DNA of 64,000 nt from the NCBI RefSeq assembly GCF_000203815.1, contig NW_004457734.1:441233-505232 (forward strand), written 5' to 3'. The notes below the pieces were generated by a model. It was not told where the DNA came from. It made no database searches and saw nothing but the letters and a program-made list of their open reading frames with translations. The translations under genes were made by a program, and so were the position numbers. This DNA comes from Cavenderia fasciculata (lineage: Eukaryota > Evosea > Eumycetozoa > Acytosteliales > Cavenderiaceae). Positions 10,113 to 22,600 of this stretch are shown here, piece after piece; position 1 is the stretch's first letter, and the number at the start of each line of letters is the position of its first letter.

Positions 10113-11507
10113 TTTTGTGTTGTATGTATGAAAGAAGAGAGAATAGCTACACTGTAATGATGATCAATGGTGCAATTCTAGTTGACAGAGCAATTGGGAG
10201 CAAGCAAGAAGAAAAAAATCATTTAGAAAAAAAAAAATAAAAAAAAACAAAAAGTCGTCTTGTTCACGTCAGACTGCTGCACAGAGAGAATGATATCTTC
10301 ACACTAAACAATAGATACACAAGCATACAAACGCACACTATCATTGGAACAAAGTTAACTTAAACAAATACAAATATCTCTTTTATTATTTAACTCATTT
10401 CATTTCTTATATATCTTTCACCATATATTGAGAAGAGGAAAAAGGACAAGAAGTGAGATAGAAAGATAAACTTGGGGTCTATGTCATAAATAAGAAAATA
10501 AAGAAATAAAGAAACAAACAAATAAATCGTTCGTGTAGAGATACAAATAAAATTAAATGATTTTTTATTCGTTCGTCTAGACAGGGAGGTGGGACAAAAG
10601 GAGTTCATTGACAAAAATTAAATTACTTTCCAAAAACGGATAGCTATGAATATCTCACCACCTTTTTCTTTCAAGGGCTCACCAATCACAGCAAGCTTTT
10701 GAGGGGTCCTCTCTATTGCCCACAAACTCCAACCACCACTATTACTAAAAAGAAGAGAGACAGATCCATCCTTTTGATTGAAAAGGGAAAAAAAAAGAAA
10801 CTGGTTTAATTTATTAATAATTATTTTCTTTCTTCTTCTTTTTCATTCTCTTTTATTCATTATTATCTCTCTTTTTTGTTTTTTAAAAGACAAGAAGATA
10901 TTCAGTTCAGTTCAAGTTCAGTCTTAGTAGATTGAAAGAAAGATAATAATAATAAGTTAAAAGATAAAAGATAAATAGAGATATCTTCTATCTTTCTTTT
11001 TTTAAATAAGATATATCTGTATGTATACTATACAGACATCATCTAATATCTATCTATCTTATCTATCTATCATAAGAGAGAGAGAAAGAGAGAAAGAGAG
11101 AAAGGAAAAGGGAATAATTGACTAATACCAATCATAGATAGATATCTATATTCATTTATTTATTTTAAATAGTTATTTATTAAATTGTTGTTGTTGTATT
11201 TATATATAAAAGGTTCGTGTCAAGCAAGACCTAAGAGTAGAGCAGAAGGAAGGGAGAGATGAGTAGATTAGTAGCAGATAGAGATAGACAGATTAGAAGA
11301 GTCATAGCATTAATATAATATCTAATTTCCCATTTTAATGGTGAACTTCAAAAAATGAACTTTGGCTAACTCTGAGATTTTTTTTTTTTGATTTGATTGG
11401 CTGTTGGATCAAACCGCTTTCCCTTCAACCTTCCTTTTTCCTTTTACCTCTTTCTCTTCTTTCTATTCCTTTCTTCATTATAGATATATTTGTATTTGTA
11501 GAGAGAG
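10113..11507. other. Shared upstream region of pdhB and the GH13-GT5 gene
   Basis: 1.4 kb between divergent starts. It holds TATC/GATA microsatellites (about 11040-11100), long T and A runs and a CT-rich stretch just before 11508. It presumably contains both promoters and 5' UTRs. No coding frame or RNA gene is supported. Confidence 0.6.
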
Positions 11508-14500
11508 ATGCAAAACATTGAAGATTTGGTTCAAAAGTTGATGATTGACCAGTCATCATCGTCATCAACTTTGACCTCCTCCTCGAAATCAATGACTCCT
11601 ACCACTACAAACATCAAGATACCTATATCATTAAATCTATTGGATAATTTAAATGACCTCAAGTCATTGTCACCACATGGTGGAGTACATTCTCCACAGA
11701 TGCACAGTGCCAATAGTAGTGGGTCCGGTGGAGGTGGAGACTCATCTAGCCAGTCTGGGTCATCGTCATCATCCTTTTCAACAGTCTCTTCAGCCGTTGA
11801 ATATGAAAACAAACTACAACAAATCAAGGATATAATTAGCAAGTTGGTGAGCAAGTATGTGGGAGATCAAGTCTTTCGAGTTGATTTATTTCAAGGACTT
11901 GAATCGCCTTCTTGGGAATTACTGGGTGGTGATCAACGTCAACATGTCCAACAAGACGACCCATTATTCAGTATACTAAACGACAATCATCAAGAGTTGA
12001 AAGAAAAGATCCAGGCCAGTTGGAGAGAGCGTGGGGAGGTGTTGATCAACTGGTCAAGCGTCATTCTCAAAGTGCACCAGGTCTTGTTGAACAGCACATT
12101 GTATCATCAGCTGCTAAAGAGGATAGCAGCTGCCAATGCCGACGATTCCGTGTCGTCGGGGAACAACTTGTTATTGTCGCGTGTAGAGGGTGCCAGCAAC
12201 AAGGCGAGTGTTGGTAAATACCCAGTGTCTCTGTCTTCCAATAACTTGGGTGCCCTCGCACCACCTTTGGGACAGCAGCAGCTGCAGGTCGACCCCAAGA
12301 CAGGCCAGCCTTTCAACGTAGTCGATGCCATCAAATCAACACCCGTCACCCCATCACAAAGCTCACCCGTCCTAAACAACACGAGTGCACAACAAGGTAA
12401 CGGTGCACTAGATTCACCAACCTCACTAGAGTTACGTCAACCTACTCCTCTTTATAAAGAGACGAATGGGTCTGGTAGTAGTAGTAGTTCATCCTCATCA
12501 TCCTCTTCATCTTCGTCGTCGTCATCATTTAAACCAGAGAAACAACCTGTTAAAATGGTTCAAAATTCAACATCTAATTCAACAGCTAGTAGTGGGGGTA
12601 GCTCATTCTCCTTGTCTTCACTACTCGCTCAACAAGGTGCTGCCAAACAAGAGCTACCACAAGGGTTGAGAGAGTTGGCTGAACGATCATCCAAATACGA
12701 TCAGTCTAGATCCGGACAACAATCATCATTACCACCACTCCAACCACCTCCACCATCATATCAACAACATCAACAACAACAATCTCAACAAGTCCCAAGA
12801 AATGTATATGATTCACCGACGATTAATCCAAATATTAACAAGTTACCATCAAATTTTGAGACGGATCCTGTCATGTTGCCAGATGGAACATCGTTTGTTA
12901 ATTTGTCGGCACCTTCACCAAACCAACTGCCAATGTCAATGAGCTCGCCAGTGTCGAGTCAGTCTGGGTCGTCGTCGACAACGTCCATCCCTATTCCACA
13001 GGCCAGTCTTATGTCACCTCCAACATCGGCCGCGTCGTATGGGTCGAATACGAGCAGCATGTCGCGTATCTCTAGCTCCCCGTACGGCGAGGGTATGCCA
13101 CCCACTCGTCTGACCGAGTCATTCTTTCCAACCTCCTCGTCTCGTGGTCCCCCAACCTATGATAGTATGAGTATGCAGGTTGGTAGTGTTGGCAACAACA
13201 ACAACAACATCGCTCTTCCATCTTCACCATCATCACAACAAATGTTAAGATCTTCTGGTGGTCTAATGAGAGGTTCAACTTTAAATCAACCAAATAATAA
13301 TAATAATAATAATAGTAGTGAACCAATTGGAATTACTATTCAACAGTCATCGTCATCACAACCACTTCAAGTACCACTTATTATTACCACTTCACCTTCA
13401 TCACATTCAACTTCATCTTCATTTAATAATAGTATGAATTTAATTTCATCAACTCCACCAAATATGGGTGTTGGTCAAGTTGCAGGAGGGATGATGATGT
13501 CAACATCAGTATCATCTTCATCGTCGTCGTCGTCAAAACCTATTCCAATCTCATCGATTGGTATACCAGCACCAATCAACACTTTGGCACCTGCCATTGA
13601 CAACACTATTGTACCAGCGAGTAGTTCATTCAAGGCAACGTACAGCAACCAAAATGCAGCCAATCATCATGGTCAGTCGGTGCAACCAATCACCAACATC
13701 TCAACTATGACCGACCAAGTATTACCATCTTGGCTTGACCTCACATACACTGTCAATGGTAATGTGAATGGTGAAAAGTCAGCAGACGACTTGTCAATTG
13801 ATTTATTCTCATTACTTTTGATTGAAAAGTCTGGTGGTAGATTAGACCATTTGTTAGAGTCGAGACTGATTCAACTCTTGCACGACAAGATACAGTCCGT
13901 GATTGAGGAAAAGTCCAATGTCTGGATCGAACATATCTTTCATCATTGGGTCAAGTCGGTTAATATTTTTTACCATCACGAGATTGTTGGTAAGATTGGC
14001 GAGCTTGTCAAAGAGTATTCCAAGCATGTTTGGACAGACTCCAAGTATCAGTATTACCTCAACACGATTGTTCAGTTGAGACGTATGTATCCTCCTACAA
14101 CCACAACTACTCCTACACATGGACATCAACATCAACCAACAACACAACAACAACATCAACTATCAATAATGGTATCAAAACAAGAAGAAGTACAAATGAA
14201 ATTAATTATGAAACAATTGATTGATGATGCATTGGGATTGGTGTTGGTTCAGGATCACCAATCTTTGAAACATGTTGAAAGGTTGGCAGTTGGGTTGATG
14301 GGACATAACCTTGCATCGGTGCGTCAAAGTTCGGTTTGTCTACTCAACGTTATCTATGATTCACATGATTGGCAATTAGAGTCACCTTTGAAACCAGTGA
14401 TTCGTGTGATTGGTGATGCGTTCCGTGTAGAGTTGGATCTTGAAGTACCACTTCCAGAAGACGTACTCAATCGTATCTATGTGCTGACTGTGACACCGTC

Positions 14501-17500
14501 GATTAGTAACAAGGCTGGTAAACTCAACAACAGTGCCACAATATTCACTCGCAACAAGGCACGAGTCGATGTGAGTGGCACCAAACTATACCATGAAGCT
14601 CCCTCCTCATTTTATCGTGCCGGTTACTATGATTGGATTTTCGTCGAGCTTGCAAGCACCGGTCTCTACAAACCATTTGATTTCAACGCCTACAAAATCA
14701 AATTACCCGCCATCCAACCAACCCTTCAACAATCAACTCAAACAACTATCCCCAATCAAGAATCAACTCTTATTCAAGGTAGATTTATTGTTCATCCAAA
14801 ATTACGTGAAGAAATTATGCATGAAGTAAGAAATGAAAAGAAAATGATATATGGTAGTACTTGTTTATTAATTAATTGTTTGTTTGTTTAGGTATGGGTA
14901 GATTTACAAGATGCAGTTTGGGATTCACATAGAGGAGAGATTCAAAAGAAAGGAACATTACAAAACTTGATAGATTCTTTGGATGGATATCATATGGATG
15001 GTGTGACGACGTTGTATGTGATGGGATTGTTGGAGAGATTGAATCACTCACATCCATTCTGTCCGACCGATAGAGAAATACCTAATCGTGCAACTGGAGG
15101 ATCGAATCTATTCCAACAACTGGTTAGTAAAGCCAAGCAATTGGGTATTCGATTGGTGGTGGATTCAACGACTCGTTTGTCGTCGAGAGCAGCTCATCGC
15201 AAGTATAATCGTTCGATTTGTTACACACTCGATGCTAAAGGTCAGTTGGGCAGATTAGAGGGAACGGATTCGAGCGAGTTTACTTGGCCCGATTGCGTGC
15301 AGATTAATATGCGAAAGTTGTCGGCTTGGGAGACACTGGTCAACGAGACGTTGGGATGGGGTGAGCGTGGTGTAGATGGTATTCGCGTCGACGGCGGTCA
15401 TACTTGTCCACTCATATTCCGTGCCAATCTCGACGAACTCTATCGTTTGGACAGTGATGACCAACCACACTATTCCAACCAACAAATCTTTGATGGTGAG
15501 ATTGTCATGTCGCCGTCTGAAGAGGGTAAGAACTTTGGATACTGGGGTACGACACCGCCATCACCCAAACAATCAACTCTGTTCTACCCCAATCCACTGT
15601 TTATCAAGTTGACAAGAGAGATTTGGAATCAGTACCCAACCTTTATCTTTTTGGCAGAGGTCTATTGGGAGAGAGAGTTACACTCGATTATTTCGGGTTT
15701 AGTTCCCTATTCTAGTGCCATACCACGTGCATTGGCATCGGTCTTTGACAAGGGTATTAGCAAGGATGGTATAGTGTATGATTTACGCCAACGTTCGAGT
15801 GTGCGTGCACTGTATGATTATTATGAGATGCGTATGACTACGTATCCCCAAAACTCGATCATTTTGTTCCCGTCGTCCACTCATCACTCTCCTTACCCCT
15901 TGCAGATATACAACGCTGGTGCGTGGGCAGCTGTGGATATGCTCTACTTTTTGCCAGAGATTCCAATCACTTATATTGGCGAGCAACAAGGTTGGTACTA
16001 TCACGTCGACATCCACTCGAGCCGTGTCAAGGTGGGTATGTCGTCGACACCATTCCAACTACAGTACCCACAGATCCGCGGACATTATGCACATCGTGTG
16101 TCACTGCGAAAGAACCATACACTGTTGCGTCGTGGTGGTATGATCCCCTTACTATGCTACCATCAACAGGGATGGCACGACCGCGTGTTTGGATTTGCTC
16201 GTTTCTCAGGCACCGAGTTGGCCATCATCGCCATCAACTTTGATAACCACGACACTGAGTTTTACGTCGATTGTAGTCCGTTGGCCAAGATATCTACCGA
16301 GGAAACCACCATCTATCGTCTGATTGATCTCATCAATCCCAGCAACCCACCACAATACTTTTCACAACAGGAACTGCTCTATGAGAAACACTTTGTCGTC
16401 GTGCCGGGATACTCTAGTATTTGCTGGGGTGTCTACCACCAAGTCAAGAGTCCGGCTGCCATCCGTGTGCTCTACGAACACAGTATGACACGTCTCAAGC
16501 AGCTGCTGGCCGACAATGTCGATCCTTCCAACAATCTCATCTACTCGATTTTGAAAAAGGGGTTGGCATCGGTCGACGACTTTGCAGTGTCAATCGACGA
16601 CATTGTCTCTAATCTCTCGGGCAACAATGAAAAGAGTTTTGCTCAATTTATTCAACAAGTATTATACCATCTCACACGTTCATTTGATGGTTTTAAAATT
16701 ATTGCTTACTTGGATTATTTATCAAAAAGATTTAATCAACAAAATAATAATAATAATGATCAAAATATTAATAATAATATTTTAGTAAGTCCAACATTTT
16801 CATCATCATCTTCATCTTCATCAACTTCAACAACTATACCACAACAAATTAAAATTAATAGTAGAGTTGCAAAGATTTGTAAGGATATTTTACAACATAA
16901 TACATTGGGACCGATTGTATTTATTACACCAGAGATTGGTAGATTCTCGACGGTCGGTGGTGTAGGTGTCATGTTGGATGAGTTGACACGTAGTTTGATG
17001 TTGTTGGGTGTGGAGGTACACATCGTGTCGCCATACTACAATTATGGAAAGGGTGGACGAACAGGGTACTTGGAAAAGGAGGAGGGTATCAAGTGGCAGC
17101 GCAACGTCGTCACATATGTCGGACCGGACAAGGTCGAGGTTGGTGTGCACTCTGGTGTCGACAAGGGTATCCATCTTCACTTTTTACATCATTTTGAGTA
17201 TTTCCCAACTCCCTATAACTCCGGCTCACCAATTCACCAACTCAAGACTATTGTCTTGTTTGCCAAGGCCTCTCTCGAGCTATTGTGTCAGATCAGGTTA
17301 CTGCCATCGGTCATTGTCACAAACGACTGGTTCTGTGGTCTGGTACCTGGGTATGCGCGTGCGGGTGCTTTTGGCGCCACATTTAATGGCACTACATTCT
17401 TCCATCTCGTGCATAACTTGGAGGATGCGTATCAGGGTCGTATATACCCCGACGGCGGCGACGATCTCAATTGGATCCATCAACTACACCGCGACCTTAT

Positions 17501-18449
17501 CATGGACCCCACTTCGCATCAACCATGTCTCAATGCGTCGCGATGCGCTCTACTCACCTGCAACAACTGGGGAACTGTCTCCAAGTCATACTTGTATGAT
17601 TTGCTGCGCACCAACCCTCTCTCCAGCCTGTTGCATCGCTTCCCACAGGCGTTTGCTCATTCCAACGGTATTCGTGTAAAGGAGCGTCGCACACAACTTG
17701 CAACCATCGCACATGACCATCGCGAAGCGAAAGCTATCTTGCAAAAGAAGTATTTCAACCATGTCGATGACACTATCCCCATCTTTAGTTTTGTCGGACG
17801 TATCGTCCTGCAAAAGGGTGTGCATCTGATCCTCAACGCCATGCGTGAGCTCGTGCAACAGTACCAGGGCAAGATACAGGTGTTGATTGGCGGTATGGCC
17901 AATATGAAGGATCCCTACGCCGCGTCGTGTGCATGGAGTATGCAGGCGTTGTCCAAGCAGTACCCCAACTGCTTCTGGGCCGACCCTGACGCCTTTTTCA
18001 GCGACGGTGCACTCGTCAACCTTGGCTCAGACTTTGGTCTCATGCCCTCTCTTTTCGAGCCAAGTGGTGTTGTGCAACAAGAGTACTTTGCAGCCGGCAC
18101 ACCCGTCATTGCGTTCAAGACGGGTGGTCTAAAGGACACGGTCTTTGAATACAACATGCTCGATGAAACAGGCAACGGATTCACATTCGAAGCACACAAA
18201 CACAGCGATTTCGTCCAAGCTGTCAACCGTGCATTCAACATCTTTTCCAATCCCCATCACTACCAAAAGATCCGCGAGAGATGTTATGAATCAGTCCTCG
18301 ACATGCAAGTAGTCGCCGAAGCTTGGGCAAAGGAATTCTCAAGAATGAGAAGATCAATTTGGGCTGATGCTTCACTCATTGAACAATCATATAATCATTT
18401 AATTAAAGAAAATAATCAAAACAATAATAATCAAAATCAAAATCAATAA
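11508..18449 (+). CDS. Giant GH13 amylase-like / GT5 glycogen-synthase-like fusion protein
   Basis: Exons 11508-14825 and 14892-18449 give 2,291 residues. Residues 1 to about 740 are low-complexity Ser, Gln, Asn and Pro. About 750-1100 is a helical region followed by a beta-rich segment. About 1107-1600 is GH13-like: VDGIRVDGGH keeps the nucleophile Asp (about residue 1273) and FLAEVYW the acid/base Glu (about 1362), while the first conserved region is degenerate (VVDSTTRLSSR). After an Asn/Ser linker, from about 1780 a GT5 domain follows: ITPEIGRFSTVGGVGVM, TNDWFCGLVPGY, GRIVLQKGVHLI and FEPSGVVQQEYFAAGTP, with the E-x7-E pair intact. The Lys of the usual KxGG loop appears replaced by Thr. 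GT5 enzymes add glucose to alpha-glucans. GH13+GT5 order recalls fungal alpha-1,3-glucan synthases, but no membrane segment is seen here. Cytosolic alpha-glucan metabolism is inferred. Confidence 0.88.
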
Positions 18450-18511
18450 TAATGATAAATAAATAATAAAGAATCAACACATGTTATATATAATATAATT
18501 AATAAAATCTT

Positions 18512-18529
18512 ACTTCCCCATAGGGAAGT
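18512..18529. repeat. Perfect hairpin between convergent gene ends
   Basis: ACTTCCC (18512-18518), loop CATA, GGGAAGT (18523-18529): a perfect 7-bp stem. It lies in the 104-base gap between the stop of the GH13-GT5 gene (plus) and the stop of the next gene (minus), flanked by AATAAA-like signals. It could take part in 3'-end formation for both. Confidence 0.55.
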
Positions 18530-18553
18530 TATTATTTATTTATTTTGGTTTAA

Positions 18554-18985
18554 TTAATTCTTTTTATATTGATCCATGACAGTTATGAAATTTGGAATAT
18601 TTTGACAACGTGGTTCATCCCAACTAATAGAAAATTCTTCTGGATAATTGGCTTGAGCTGGAATGGTAAAAGTAGAGGTTGATTCTGGATCAGAGGATTC
18701 ACAGAAATGTTGACCATTTTCACCATGGAATCCATTTCTAAAACTATTGATTACTTCCATAATTTGTTCCAAATGAGTGGCATTCATTTCAGAATGCTTT
18801 GATCTTCCGTTGACTGATGAGATAATTGTTCTTTCATCAATATCAAATTCAATAGAAAACATTGATTGTTTTTTAAAGTTTTGAGATCCAATATTGAATT
18901 TTGTGAATGATTCACCAACATCATCACATTGAACAACACATCCATAAATTGAAATGATTATAAATGTTAATAAAAGGAATTTCAT
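18554..18985 (-). CDS. Small secreted protein of unknown function
   Basis: A single exon of 143 residues. The first 20 or so (MKFLLLTFIIISIYGCVVQC) form a clear signal peptide, with cleavage likely near Cys20. The mature part has four or so cysteines (FCESSD, RCQNIP), a Ser/Thr-rich middle and one N-x-T glycosylation site (NATH). There is no C-terminal hydrophobic tail, so release outside the cell or into a vesicle is more likely than GPI anchoring. No family recognised. It is convergent with the GH13-GT5 gene and divergent from FANCD2. It is not a shadow: the frame has a signal peptide and normal codon use. Confidence 0.75.
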   Translation of the reverse strand: MKFLLLTFIIISIYGCVVQCDDVGESFTKFNIGSQNFKKQSMFSIEFDIDERTIISSVNGRSKHSEMNATHLEQIMEVINSFRNGFHGENGQHFCESSDPESTSTFTIPAQANYPEEFSISWDEPRCQNIPNFITVMDQYKKN

Positions 18986-19649
18986 TTTTTTAAAAAGTAA
19001 AAAAGATATTTAATTAATTGATTTTTAGTTGTTATTGTTATTGTTGATTTGTTGGTTTGATGATATTTAAAATTAGAATTCTAATTGGGTATTTATAGTT
19101 TTCGAATTCTCATGATCCTTTTTTACCTCTTTTGTATTCTTTTCGTCTGATTTTTTGGTACAAACACACACACCCTAAAAATATGTCATCAACGAACCAC
19201 TGATTGTTTTTCTATCTGTAGTTGGAATTAATTCAATTATTTCGATAAATTGATTGTTATCATCATATATGTGTGATGATGATTGTTTCACTCCGTACGT
19301 ATATCATCAACAAATGTAGAAAGAGGATGATATTAAAATGAATGATGGTGTCAAAGGTCAAGAGTAAAGGGGTCATGGTGTCACCATCTAAATAAAAATA
19401 AAAATAAAAATAATAAATAAACCAAATATACCTTCTTTTTTATATAACTATTATATTATATTAACAAAAGTTAAATAATAAAGGTCACAAAATCTATAGA
19501 CTGATGATGAATTCCAAGAAAAATAAAACTGAAGTTGAAAACCCTATGATTTGAACTTTGAAATCTCGATCATTATATATTTAATATTAATATTAATATC
19601 TTACAGATAATAGAGTAAGAGATATTTATTTATTTATATATACACAAAT
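18986..19649. other. Divergent promoter region
   Basis: 664 bases between the starts of the small secreted protein (minus) and FANCD2 (plus). AT-rich, with A-runs near 19387-19420 and TATA-like sequence just before 19650. No further gene seen. Confidence 0.5.
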
Positions 19650-22600
19650 ATGTCTTCAGGTAATAGTAGTGGAGGCAGTAGTAGCAGCAAAGGAGGGAGA
19701 ATGAGTTTCAATGTCCCTTATTCTAACCCTCCTAACAGTACTGTCAATTCTTCTAAAGACGTTGTACAACGACCGCAAAAGAAAACCAAATCATCATCTC
19801 CAGAGTCTAGTGGTGGTGGTGGTGGTAGTGGACACATACAATCTCCTCCTTCATTGGCATCACCAACTAAAGGAGGTTCAATACGTAACAGTAGTGGTGG
19901 TAGCAGTGGTGGTAGCGGAACACCAAATAACATTGGTTTGGTGTCACAAACGTTTGATTTACGAAACAGCAATGATCGCACTCGCGATGAAGAAATGAAT
20001 GATGATCATCAAGAAGAAGATAATATCAATTTTGATGATGATGATAAAGTAGATCAAGAAGTGATCAAAAAACAACCTTCTCCTCCTTCTCCTCCTCCTC
20101 ATCCTCCTCCTCGTCCACAACCACCTCAGACCAAACATGTACATACTCAACAACAGCAACAAAAGAATACTAATAACAATAACAATAACAATAACAATAG
20201 CAATCAAAAGAATGATAAGAAACCGGATCGAGACAATGATGGTAGTGAATCTGAATCTGAAGAAGAAGAGGTAGAAAAAAGTTCTTCAGAAATAGAAGAA
20301 AGTAATGATGAAGAGGAAGAAGAAGAAGAGGTAGAACATAGTTCTTCAGAAATAGAAGAAAGTAATGATGAAGATGAAAAGGAACGTGAACGTGAAAAGG
20401 AAATGGAAAAGAAAAAGAGACAAATGTATATACAACAACAGCAACAACAACAAAAAAAACCAAAGGACATTAATGAACCTATGATACAAGATAGTAATTA
20501 TGACGAAGAAGAAGAATTATCAAAAGTAACAGACAATCTATCTTCAAGAAAGAAAAAGACCATTATTCAAGAGGATGAAGAAGAAATAGAAGATCAAGAA
20601 ATGGGAGAACAAGATGAGGAACACGAAGATCAACATCAAAAAAGATCAACATGGGATTTAAAACCTCAAACATTTGAACCAATACCAAAATATCAAACAT
20701 TGATCGAACAACAACAACAACAATCACAATTTATGCCAATGGCATCACAATATTCTCAAATTGGTGTACCTTTTGATTCATTTGAATCGGAACACGATCA
20801 TTTTCAACTCAATTTAATACCATTGAACCCTAAAATGCTTAATCTTCCATCCCAAACACACTTTTTCGAATTATTATCAAGTTTATCTGTTCAATTTAAT
20901 CCAGATCACCAAAGATTATTTAGTATGTATCGAAATATAAACATATTTATTTATTTATTAAATTTTTACTAATTATTATCTTTTCTTTTTTATTTATTTA
21001 TTTAGTTAAAGACACATCATTGTTTAAAAGAGAACTTCAAAAATATTATAAGGATAGAAAAAGAGTGGAAATATTCCAAAAAGAATTGGGATGTATGATC
21101 AATCAACAGGAAGTATTGTTCATGATTTTATCGCCTGTTGTTGGAGAATCAAAGTCGGTCACTCAAGAATCCATGGTTAAACTATTATTATCAATCCCTG
21201 CACTCCAACAAGATATGATTACAATGTTACTTGGAGAATATCTTGTTGGATTACAACCAGAGTATGTATAAATATTTAATTTCGTAGACAAGAATAAGAA
21301 ATGATTCTAACTCAACTTTTATTATTCCTTAGTTTGGTTAAATTGTTGATATCGCAATTTAGATGGTTGGAATTGGCTGGAGGTGACAGTTGTATGATTT
21401 CTTCTAGAGTATTGGATCTTTTTGATATGATGAGTGATCAAGTTGAACTCAAAAAAGATTTGATTGGCTTTTTACCAGAATTGTGTGAAGATTCAGGACA
21501 TGCCATGGCTGTTGAACACTTGTTACAACTAATGAGCACAGATTCTACATACACTGTTGTGGTTATTGATGCATTGGGTGCATTCAATCTAACCGATACA
21601 ACTAGAAAAAAAGCAAGAGATGCAATGTTTATTCAATTATCTTGTTGTGTAACTAGTGAATTACCAGTTGTTCTAAATGCTCTTTTACAATCAATTAATC
21701 CTTCAGAAGTTACAGAGGTAGGTCAAATTAAATGAGATGGCGGGCCTTTAAAATTGATTTTAACTAATCCTTATTTATTTATTTATTTTCTAGACAATTA
21801 AAAAATTAAGAGAAAATATATCATTTCCATCAACAGCAAGATTAATTAGTTCATCTACTGGATCACCAGCAGGATTATACAATCAATCCAATATGTTGGA
21901 TAGAAAGATTTTAGAACAAAATTCAGATGAAATGGTTGTATTGGACACTTTAAAAACAAATTTTAGATTTAAAAAGGATTTGTGTACTGCTTTTATCAGG
22001 GAAATATCATCCAATAGTAAAACATTCAACGTATTTGATTTTTGGTTACTTTTAGTTATTTATTCATTTTGGAGCCAGCCCAAAGACATTGAATCTTTAC
22101 TTAAAAAGAAAATCATGTCTGGTTCTTTAACAAAAGCTACTTTATTATCAAGTTTACAATCTCATAATATTTCTTTAAAACCGTAAGAAAGAAAGAATAG
22201 AAAAGAACAAAACAAAAGAAAAGAAATTTATTTATTTACCAATTGTTTTGTTTTTTCTAGATATTTTAAAATATTATTGATTTTATCAGATTCATTTTTA
22301 AGATCAGCAGAACCAAAAGTTAGATTAATTGGACATCATTTTTATTATATTTTATTTCAAGTTTTTCATGATGAAAGAGATACTGTTCTTAGTTCATTAT
22401 TACTTCATATTGGTTCTGGAAATGTAAATATAATATATTCAAGTAAAGGATTCAATTTTAATTTATTTATTTTATTTTTTTTAGATTGGAGAAGTTGATG
22501 AAGCATTATCAGTATTATTAGAATTATCAACCAATTGTGGAGAGATATTAAAAAGACATAATAATTTTATCAAAAGAATTATGGATCAACATGAAATGTT

